The notes under the pieces: model-generated
What the model was told of the DNA's origin: nothing
The model's database searches: none
What the model saw: the letters and a program-made list of their open reading frames with translations, nothing else
NCBI RefSeq assembly: GCF_932526225.1
Contig: NC_064047.1
Span: 11,767,501 to 11,831,500, forward strand
Origin: Nematostella vectensis
Lineage: Eukaryota; Cnidaria; Anthozoa; Actiniaria; Edwardsiidae
Length of the DNA stretch: 64,000 nucleotides
Direction of reading: 5' to 3'
Shown: in pieces, positions 55,340 to 64,000 of the stretch
Layout of the letters: the number at the start of each line of letters is the position of its first letter
Numbering within the stretch: position 1 is the stretch's first letter
Position numbers and translations under genes: made by a program

Positions 55340-56140
55340 CAATAAACTATAAACCCAAGGATTCGAGGTCTAGGTTCAGGTGTAGAAATCTGGCCTCTTC
55401 ATTGTGAACTGAGAGTCCCTCGTCTTTTTGGATAAGGTAGGCAACACTTATGGTTGTAAAACTTCGTGAAGCTCGTTATCTATCATTGAATAACAAGTCA
55501 CCATTAATGCGATGAATGATATCGTAATAACGGCTATACGAAAAATACTATTATTTTGAGTTTTTCCTCTTCTTTTGTAGATCAGAAAGGGCCGGGGAAG
55601 GTGTAGATACAAAATACAAACTTGTATACTATATAACACCACGTTAACATGCATTCGTTTTAGTTCGAAGACGTTTGGAATTTTAGTTTGGAATTCTTCT
55701 TTTAGTTTGGAATTTAACACGCAATACGAAGGGTATTTACCTCAAAAAGGCTCGTCTTTGGCTAAGCTACACAAACACGCAGAAAAGGTAAACAAAGATG
55801 GCACTCTCTACTGCGCATGTGTATGTTCATTATTTTGCCTGTTCACATCGCGCATGCTGAGTCACGTCGTCGTTTTCGAAAGGTTCCGTTTTTGTCCGTC
55901 TACACGGCGCCAAATGGGTATCGTTTACAATAGGGAAATTAAGGAGTAATTCTTTATAGCATTTTTTAAAAATTTAGTCGTTATAAAATTGACTTCTAGT
56001 AGTCTCAAATCTTGTACGATGTCATTCATGTTATCGAAGGATAATATTAAATCATCCGTATTTGATGTGAACTGTTTTATTTTATTGATCGGTAACTGAT
56101 TTAATGTTATTTAACATATGAACAGACCAGTATTTTATGA
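55340..56140. other. No gene seen
   Basis: AT-rich, with short ORFs only and no splice-bounded exon. Confidence 0.4.
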
Positions 56141-56149
56141 ACTTTCCAA

Positions 56150-57530
56150 TATAGGTCGTCGATGACGTCACGTGACCATCTCATTGCATCCCACTTGAAA
56201 CATACATGACACCTACCTAGTTTGGTTGTCATACGTTGTTTCTTTAATTAAATATAAAAAAAATTATTGATAACGCCAGCATATTTTTTGCCTCTAGTGA
56301 CGTCATTGATGACTTCACAATCACATGACTATATTGGTGTACCCTTGTCACCTTCATGACACATGACACGTATGATGTTTCGTTCATGGTTAAGGATTTT
56401 TTTTTGTTCTTAATGAAATCGAAATAGTTTTTCTTTTAATGATGTCATCGATGACGTCATAAATCACGTGACCATAAATTTGCACCCCCCTTGACAGAAA
56501 AATAACACCTGCCAAGTTGGGTTGTGAAACAATGTTTCTATCAAGAGATATGAATGTTTTTGCTTTTAATCATGTCTTTTGCTTTATGCGACGTCATCGA
56601 TGACGTCACTCAACACGTGACCATATTGTTGCATCACCCTTGACGCCTTCATGACACCAACCGGGTTAGGTTGCCATACGATGTTTTCTTCGTGAAATAT
56701 AAAGATTTTTTATTTTGATGACGTCAGCATATTTTTCTGGTGACGTCATCGATGACGTCACAATCACATGACTATGTTGGTGCACCCCCCTTGACACAGA
56801 CATGACGCATACCAAGTTTGGTTATCATATGATGTTTCGTTTAGGAGATTATGAATATAGATATGACCAAGAGACCACGATGTAAGAGAACGAATCCCCC
56901 CGTATTAGGGTTTGTTCCAATGATGACGTCCGTAAAAAGGTTAATTCATCTAAAAATGTTATAAATCAAAGAAATATAAAGGCCTTCTTGTATTAAAATA
57001 CTTAACATAGACTCTGAGAATGCCCAGGTATTCTATCTCACCGAATTGCAGAGACAAAGAACTTTTTAGGAGTCTGCACGATGCATCTTGAATGAACTCC
57101 AAATTCACCGTCTCCCCGACGTCTTTCCGTTCAATTATTTATATAATATTTACATAACTGAACATTGATAACTTAACAGATAACAGGACACCACCCCATT
57201 AGTAGCATTGTGATCATGAGCCTTGATGAGCAGCTAAAAGGATAAAAACAGGTGGCGAACGAAGTGAGGAAGTGCAGAGAGACAAATTTGAGGTGAAATT
57301 GTACTAGCTCGTGGTGCCCATAACCAAATATGGCGCGACGAACCATGTATGGATGCTATGATTGACAAGCTCGCGCAATCTAAAAATAGCTTTCATGGAC
57401 GACATCATGGGCCACAGGGAATCGTTCTCTTATATCATGGTCTCTTGATATGACATCGGGATAGTTTTCGGGATAGTGACGTCATCGATGACGTCACACA
57501 TCACGTGACCAAAGAGCAACGCGAACTATC
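56150..57530. repeat. About 145-bp tandem repeat with CRE palindromes and E-boxes
   Basis: Six units near 56155, 56295, 56445, 56590, 56741 and 57477 carry the perfect palindrome TGACGTCATCGATGACGTCA or a near copy, followed by a CACGTGACC or CACATGAC word. TGACGTCA is the CREB/ATF site and CACGTG is an E-box. The array is interrupted by a 580-bp transposon. Confidence 0.85.
56868..57447. mobile_element. 580-bp TIR transposon inserted in the CRE array
   Basis: The left end CAAGAGACCACGATGTAAGA is inverse to the right end over about 32 bp (TCTTATATCATGGTCTCTTG). It is flanked by ATATGAC (56861-56867, 57448-57454); an 8-bp GATATGAC duplication is also possible if the end is set one base differently. 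An 8-bp duplication would suggest hAT. It has no coding capacity. Confidence 0.85.
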
Positions 57531-57539
57531 TGGCATATT

Positions 57540-58280
57540 CAAAGAGCCAGACATGAAATGTACTCTGAATTTGATTCTGTCAGATACATTTCAACCGTTT
57601 TCCTTCACAGGCTAGCGAGGACGGGAACGTGTGCTCTCAAAAATAGACTAACCTTGATCGCCATGGTAGAACTAAGATTCTAGGCTTTTCTATAGTTTTT
57701 GGACTACAAAAACGATAGAATTTTATCAAAACTAGTTTTAACACTTTTTCCCTGCAGTTGCCGTCCTAGTTGAATTCTTTAACTAATGCACTCTGGGTAG
57801 CGTTTTAAAGCTGCGTCGCTTTCGGTCATCGTCCGTGTCACTATGGTTTTCTTTTTAAACAAATAGGATGCGCAAGGAAGGCGGCCACGTACTAACAGTT
57901 CCCTCCGCTTGAAAATCAAGCAGGGAAAAATAAACAAACAGCACAAGATCTTATCCGAAAATATAAGGTAAATATAGGCGTGACTCAAAAATAATTCCAT
58001 ACCCTCACGGAAAAAATTGCGTTTCAGCGTCAATTTAGGGGGAAGAATTAATGAGCTGTGGGCATTGGTTACAGGGGATGGAAATTAGAGAATAAAATGG
58101 GGGTTTGTATAAACATTCTAAAATCCGAAAAGAGGTCTTTTCCTCCATTTATCCCCCCCCCTCCTGAGATGAGTGATATTTTTTTATTCTGGAATCACGC
58201 AATTGCATCATAAAAATCATCGAAGAAACTCAGAAAAATCTACGGGGCCTAATTGATTGATGCACTATCCCATTTCCTAC
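57540..58280. other. Upstream region of the second D8C gene
   Basis: No gene recognised. Probably promoter and 5' UTR of the gene starting at 58305. A poly-C run lies near 58155. Confidence 0.35.
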
Positions 58281-58304
58281 TAAATGCATGCTTTTGATCC
58301 AAGA

Positions 58305-59592
58305 ATGGAATCCTTTATTCCTCTATTGGCTGCTGTAGCTCTCTTCAGTCCGTCATGTTCTGGAATCGGCTGCCCGCGGCCGGCGGACCCCTGCCTAAGC
58401 TACACAGAGATTAACAACACCCAAAGAAGTGTATCAAACAAGTTAAACTCGGGCGCGACCGCACTTTGCGATTACATGCTCCAGTCGGGATGGTATCGTT
58501 TCACGGGTGAAACTGGTGGAGAAATTCCAACATCTAAGCCTGAGCCAAACTCATGTGGAACTGTAGCTCCAATATGGATGAGGGGGGCACTTCCAAATAG
58601 CACAGGGATGGTTATGAATGTAACCGCGTGCATCGCGAATGTGCAAGAAGGATGTTCTAGGACGATTGATATATGTGTGGAGAAGTGCGAAGCAGGATTT
58701 TTTGTTTACTACCTTAGACCTCCATTTGGATGCTCAATGGCTTACTGTGTTGGTAAGAGAACCAGCTAATGTACTCATCTACTTAAATATTCTTCCTACC
58801 TCCCCCACTTCCCCAACGTCCTGCTTATCCACCCTCCCTCCCACCCACCCACTTCCCGACCTACCTGCCGGCCTACCTAATCACCCATCTCCCAACTAGC
58901 TACCCGCACACCCAACCACCTATCCACCTACATGAAACCTGCTAATGAACCCATATAAATATACTGACTTACCAGCCCACCTACCTATCCACCTATCTAA
59001 TTACCACTATCAAAGGTGGTTCAGCTTATGTGAACTTTACTAATGTTTTCCGAGACCTTTATTCTCTGTGGCTCTAGTCAAGCATCGCTTTCTTTTTAAA
59101 TCAAATGTATAGTTCGATTGAACCCATTGAACCAACCGACATACCTCCATACCTCACCACTTGCCTATTTGCAAACAATTACATTGTCATTATTTTTTCT
59201 TAGTGGGAAAAGAGTCCTGCCAAGGTGGTGATCTTTCTAATTGTACAGGTATGGGAACGTGACAACCCCAAAATGATAAGCACCTTATTCCTTTTCCTTC
59301 TCGTCTATCCATTTACTTTTGCTCTTTCTGACCTAGCAATCCCTACACCACCAAGATACCAAAGCGACCATCTTACCAAATCAACCAATCAATGTTATTA
59401 TTAATTTTAGCGAGTAAACATTATACTGTTAAACACCTGTCCATTTATCCATCTAAATTGCAATATACTTATACTCTTCCACAGTTAGAGGAAACACAAC
59501 ACAACTTCCAACAACACAAAGTCCAACAGCACAAAGTCCAACAGCACAAAGTCCAACAGCACAAATGTCAACCACGGATGCTGGCGACATAA
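58305..59592 (+). CDS. Secreted D8C protein with mucin-like linker, first three exons
   Basis: Exon 1 ends at 58752 (phase 1, GTAAGA). An ATG at 58284 is possible, but the one at 58305 directly starts a signal peptide (MESFIPLLAAVALFSPSCSG). A D8C domain follows (CPRPADPC, CDYMLQSGWYRF, CGTVAPIWM, FFVYYLRPPFGCSMAYC). Exon 2, 59204-59248, is 45 nt (GKESCQGGDLSNCT), phase 1 to 1. Exon 3, 59485-59592, continues in frame as RGNTTQLPTTQSPTAQ, with SPTAQ repeated three times, and ends MSTTDAGDI at GTAAGT in phase 1. The T/S/P-rich linker is probably O-glycosylated. Exon 2 has the same length, phase and Cys placement as exon 2 of the minus-strand paralogue. The next exons lie beyond what I could find, perhaps past the window end. 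Confidence 0.85.
58780..59000. repeat. CCACC/CTACC-rich low-complexity tract
   Basis: Pyrimidine- and C-rich imperfect repeats of CCACCTACC type in intron 1 of the D8C gene. Confidence 0.7.
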
Positions 59593-59599
59593 GTAAGTT

Positions 59600-60440
59600 T
59601 GTTTACAACATCAATCTACGAAACTACAAGCAAAGAATCCTTACTTTTTATAATCTTATGGGGCAATTATAATTGGGTGGTTCTTCAATTGCTATTTTTG
59701 TTGTCCTTTTTTGGACTTCCGTGACGCTGATGTTGCGACTTTGAAAACTTTGAAAGAAAGATGTGAAATGATTTCTAACTCGATTTACCAAGAAGAATTG
59801 ATGAAGATTTGGTGAAACAAAAAAGCTCAAAAACAATCCAAGTAATTCCATTGAACAAAAAGCTTTAATTCCTAGTCTTCCTAAAGACTAGTTATTTTGC
59901 GGTTTCAAGTACGAATTATCAGCTAGTTACGCTAGCTCAGCAACGTTTAGAAAATGTAATTTCGTTTGCGTTATAAAGCATTCAATTGATAATTCAATTG
60001 ATTTTCGTGAAGGACGTATGACCGCCACCTAACATATGTTTTCCGATAAAAGATCCAACTACCCGGATATTACCAGCGCAGGCAGATACGATATCAACAG
60101 TGGCTTGAAAAACCACACTATCCTTGCCATGGATTTTATTTTTCAACAAAATCAATCCATGGCATGGATTTCTCAGTACCCAGACAAAGTGCACAGAGTC
60201 TGAGATTGAAAATACCATGGAAGAAGTCCACCATGGAAAAGTTATGATAGATCTAAAAGTGTTTTTTCCAGGCTGTAGGCTTAAAGGGGCTTCATTTTAA
60301 CAATTGAACATGTTAGTCTTCACAAAGGATTCTAACGTGTCTTTTAGTCCTTGCAAGGTAAACAAAAATCACGAGTCTTTTTAGTGAGCGGGAATGGTTC
60401 ATGGGGGATTTATGTTAGATTCAGGCTGGCATTAATCCCA
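59600..60440. other. No exon seen
   Basis: AT-rich presumed intron. A CCATGG-rich patch lies at 60125-60235. Confidence 0.4.
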
Positions 60441-60471
60441 ATTCATGAATCGGATTGTTCAACAAACCCTT

Positions 60472-60926
60472 TCCTTAATGCAAATCCGATATATTGCGGG
60501 TTTCTTTAATGAAAATCCGATATATTGCGGGCTTCCTTAATGAAAATCCGATATATTGCGGGCTTTCTTAATGAGGGTCAGTTAAATTGCGGGTTTCCTT
60601 GATCAAGGTCAGTTATATTGCGGGCTTTCTTAATGAAGGTCCGTTATCTTGCGGGCTTTCTTAATGAAGGTCCGTTATATTGCGAAATTTCATAATGAAG
60701 GTCCGTTATCTTGCGGGCTTTCTTAATGAAGGTCCGTTATATTGCGGGTTTCCTTGATCAAGGTCCGTTATATTACGGGTTTCCTTGATCAAGTTCAGTT
60801 ATATTGCGGGTTTCCTTGATCAAGGTCAGTTATATTGCGGGTTTTCTTAATGAAGGTCCGTTATATGGCGGGTTTGCTTGATCAAGGTCCGTTATATTGC
60901 GGGCTTTCTTAATGAAGGTCTGTTAT
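60472..60926. repeat. 31-bp tandem repeat, about 15 copies
   Basis: The unit is about CTTAATGAAGGTCCGTTATA plus TTGCGGGCTTT, with two main variants (TTAATGAA and TTGATCAA). Probably in an intron of the second D8C gene. Confidence 0.93.
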
Positions 60927-61729
60927 AGGGATTTTGATTCAAAAACCCTAGTATTTTATTATTTAAGCTATTGTTAAAAAGCATTGAGCCAGCTTTATTA
61001 ATAAGGTAGTTTATTATATAGCTACTGTGCTGCGCAGGCTTTATTATTTGATTAGTGTTCTGTATACATCCCCGTATGCTGGAATTAAGGCATACTTTGC
61101 GGTCACAATGTTTTGCTCTTGATAGATATATGTTATTATCATTGATTGCTTGGTCCGTTGCGGGAACATGGAGCTTCGATGGGTTTCCCAGGCATTCTTT
61201 AATGTGGAAATTATTGGGTTCATAGTTCCCGTCTCTCGCTGATGAGAGCTATATAGTTGGATGCAAGCTCTCTATATCCGAAAACTAAACAAATCAAACT
61301 ATAGATTAGTAGCCTTCGTACATTCGTTTTTAAAATTCTCATTTTACAATAAAAGTTTCCCAACCGGATTCAACAGGCTGTAGATTAGGGACGATGCAGA
61401 CGAGAAGGGTAATGTAATATACAAGATCTTGGGATAATAAAAGTCAAATGGTATAAATATTTCTGTAACATGCGAACATTCCAGCAAGATAGTACGTGCT
61501 TTAGCAACGAATGCTTTTAGTGTACTATGATCGATGTGCAGAACCACATTAGAGAACCTAATGTTCAATGCCTAAAAGCGGAGCCAGCATTGAACACCTT
61601 CTGTGTTGACTGATTGAGGTATTTTTGTGGGATCTAGGATTCTGCTCTTTACTGAGATTTATTTATTGTACCAACCAAATGGATCCAGGCCTTATTCAAT
61701 AATTTAAATGCAGTACATCAAAGTTAACA

Positions 61730-63200
61730 AACACAATTTCTGGTGTGAATATGGCAGTCAAAGTTGTCAAGCGTCTAATGGTAAATTCTTATGTCCTATC
61801 ATAGAAGTTCCATTATAAATATTTTTTTAAATCAAAACAATACTCGACAAGCTTTGCCCTTGTGCAGAATAGGTCATGGATGTAACAGCATTCCAAAGAT
61901 TTGAAATAATATATTTAGACTGTTTAGATGCCATACTGTAATTTTTATGTATTGATTTAGTGGCGATTCTCTCCTTCATTGGACTGAATATTAAGAAAAA
62001 TATATGGAAATTAAAATCAAAAAATATATCTCCTTTCATGCATTACATATTGGTGCACCCACCATTTACCATATAGTGGCCTTGTTGTCGGTGGCCTACT
62101 CCAAAATGAATGCAATGAAGAAAAAACAGATTGACTTTGGAAGCAAATCCTAAAAAACATCTAAGGCATCACTAACAGTGCTAAAATGCTAACTTCTAAT
62201 TTCAAACCAAACCCTTTCATTGGTCTATGTTTGGGGTAGAGATGAAGCAAAGAATATCAATTGACTAAAAAAGTAAATTGACTCAACTTGAAAGGTTTGT
62301 TGAAAAAAATATAACAGTTATGAAAATAATTTGATTGAGCATTTCTTGACATTTCCCCTTTCCCATTATCTTAACCCTTTCACCACCACAGGCCTCTAAA
62401 GAGGCCATGTCTATGCTATCCAAGCTATGTGAACAGAATTCTATTATTGAAAAAGAACAAGGTTGTTGCTAGTGTTATAAAGTTTAAGTATCTTGCCCTA
62501 AAAAACCCTTCCCCTTAATAAAAGTTCCATTAATGTACATTTTGTAAAGCTACATTCTGACAAGCTTTGTCCTTGCGAAGAACAAGTAATGGATGAAACA
62601 GGATTTCAAAGATAGAATATAGTGTCAGACACAATTTTAGATAAGATGCAATACTGAAGTTTTAATGTACCATTTTAAGTGGTGATTTTTCATCCCCATG
62701 GAAATTAATATCTATAAATATACATCCAGTAATGCATTATATTTTGGTGTTTTTAGAAACCCTGGATCCAACCATTCCAATGAAATAAATCTAAACCTTT
62801 AAAATAAATGTAATGGAAAAGAGACTTGGAAAGGAAATCCTAAAAAGAAGATATAAGTGAAAGTACTAAATGAAAATTTCTAATTTAAAAATTAAATCTG
62901 TTCATTAATTTATTTTTGGTGTAGAGGGGAAATAGCAAAGAGCATCAATTGCATAAAAATAGTCAACAGGGAGAAGGAAAATGAAGAAATATGACTCTTC
63001 TTTAAATGTTTGAAAAGAAAATATAATAACAATAATGTGATAATTATATTCTGTACTTCTGTTTTCGTTACAGATTTGTTATTTAAAAAGCAAAATTATG
63101 TTTTTAGTTTTATATAATATAAGTATCTTGTTCTAAAAAAAACCTATTGAGTGTGTACTGCTGAATCACATAGTAATGCCCTAGTCATTTAAACCCCCTC
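61730..63200. repeat. Diverged tandem duplication of about 0.7 kb
   Basis: Positions about 61800-62060 and 62515-62760 share ordered blocks (GACAAGCTTTG, CTTGTG/CTTGCG, GGATG-AACA, CAAAGAT, GCATTA-ATATTGGTG). The interior is AT-rich and non-coding. Confidence 0.5.
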
Positions 63201-63960
63201 CCTTATGGTCCTGGGGAAGTCAGGGGTTATGTGGGGTTTTAGATTACTTTTTAACCAGAATATATCAAGAGGGGTGGTGGTATTGACTGTTTTTTGACTC
63301 TTAACTTGGAAACAGGCTTTTATTAAAGTCTAATCCCCCACCCTTTCCCGGGACCATGTGTGTGGGGGTATCAAATGACTAGTGAAAAAGAACTCCCTAC
63401 TGTCTTTCAGACATGTCTTTCAAGACATGGTTTTCAATTCTCATGTCTTCCAGTCTTTAGCATTCATCTTGGCCCTCAGGTAGTCCCTGGTTCATAAAAG
63501 AGTAACATTTCTTTCAAAACAATCTTTTCATCAAACATTTATAATCTGACTAATTTCCACAAATATTTGAAAAAAAAAATATAAACACATGAGATGTAAG
63601 ATGCAGACAATAACAATACATATTGGCAACAGGGGTTGAATTTTGTTTTGTTTTTATCCTCGGTAACAAAAATTTCTCTTGTAAGTTGAAAAAGTTGCTG
63701 TATCTTCTAAGGATATGTATCTTCTTAGGACTAAGAGCACAGGATATAAAGACAAGAACGGTCTTCTTTACCAGTATATGACAAATGCAACACGATATTG
63801 GTTAAGCCTTTATGAAATATTTCAACAGAATCAAGAATAAAGATAGAACAAAGAATGTCAAAACAAAAGGTGTTATGCTCATTCTCAAAGCAAACAAAAA
63901 GGATAACAAAAAGCCCAATAACTGTCATATCCTCGATAGACAAAAGAAATCGTCGTCTGA
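63200..63960. other. No gene seen
   Basis: AT-rich. The minus ORF at 63731-63967 is hydrophobic and lies downstream of a donor site, so it is probably intron read-through. Confidence 0.4.
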
Positions 63961-63967
63961 AACTCAC

Positions 63968-64000
63968 CTTGCATTTTGTCGCTTTCTTGTGGTTTTGTTC
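63968..64000 (-). CDS. Possible exon 3' end at the window edge
   Basis: A consensus donor (CAAG/GTGAGT) on the minus strand ends a short open segment encoded by CAAAACCACAAGAAAGCGAC. The exon body lies outside the window. Confidence 0.3.

Noticed and set aside
59392-59592. Plus ORF with QQHKV repeats
   Set aside because: Wrong frame. The exon phase set by upstream splice sites gives the SPTAQ frame instead.

Overview
This is animal nuclear DNA, most likely from an anthozoan cnidarian (sea anemone or coral type). It is AT-rich, with short exons in long introns, consensus GT-AG splice sites, and many transposon relics. The recognisable host genes are a family of secreted proteins combining a D8C (uromodulin/OIT3-like) domain with VWDE-type regions. 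No bacterial-type genes are present. The species call is an inference from gene and repeat content.

Layout. 1-1650: no gene seen. 1671-6975: a decayed Polinton/Maverick on the minus strand (adenain-like protease, integrase tail, small zinc-binding ORFs, protein-primed DNA polymerase B), with stops and frameshifts. 11371-17997: two phase-compatible plus-strand exons of a VWD-domain gene, whose intron holds two CR1/L2-type LINE relics in opposite orientation. 18-26.2 kb: microsatellite, a 1.39-kb inverted-repeat transposon with 10-bp target duplication, a LINE tail, a small acidic minus-strand gene, and two abutting minisatellites. 28811-33502: a TIR-bounded element. 34755-46436: five minus-strand exons of a VWDE-like gene (signal peptide and D8C first), whose introns hold a 43-codon two-exon plus-strand gene, a tRNA-like sequence and a Ty3/Gypsy relic. 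48.5-52.2 kb: segmental repeats and MITEs. 52.7-57.5 kb: tetranucleotide arrays, MITEs and a CRE/E-box palindrome array split by a 580-bp transposon. 58305-59592 and onward: a second D8C gene on the plus strand with the same exon phases. 60-64 kb: a 31-bp array and a diverged duplication.

Main result. The 4.69-kb element at 28811-33502 has matching terminal blocks (CACGGCTGTTTC, then an 18-bp block) and a 4-bp AAGC duplication. It carries two convergent genes. The minus-strand gene has the layout of the RAG1 N-terminal region: two CxxC pairs, a W-x-PH-x3-CxxC segment, a GRPP/GRP basic stretch, a perfect C3HC4 RING and a following CxxC...H finger. Its last exon resembles a cnidarian family with a GEQGxES motif. 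It has an in-frame stop and appears to lack its central region. The plus-strand gene encodes a 103-residue charged coiled coil. Genes facing each other inside inverted repeats recall RAG-type transposons.

How the host genes relate: the VWDE-like loci are paralogues with conserved intron phases, including a 45-nt exon of identical length in two of them. They probably encode secreted or extracellular-matrix glycoproteins.
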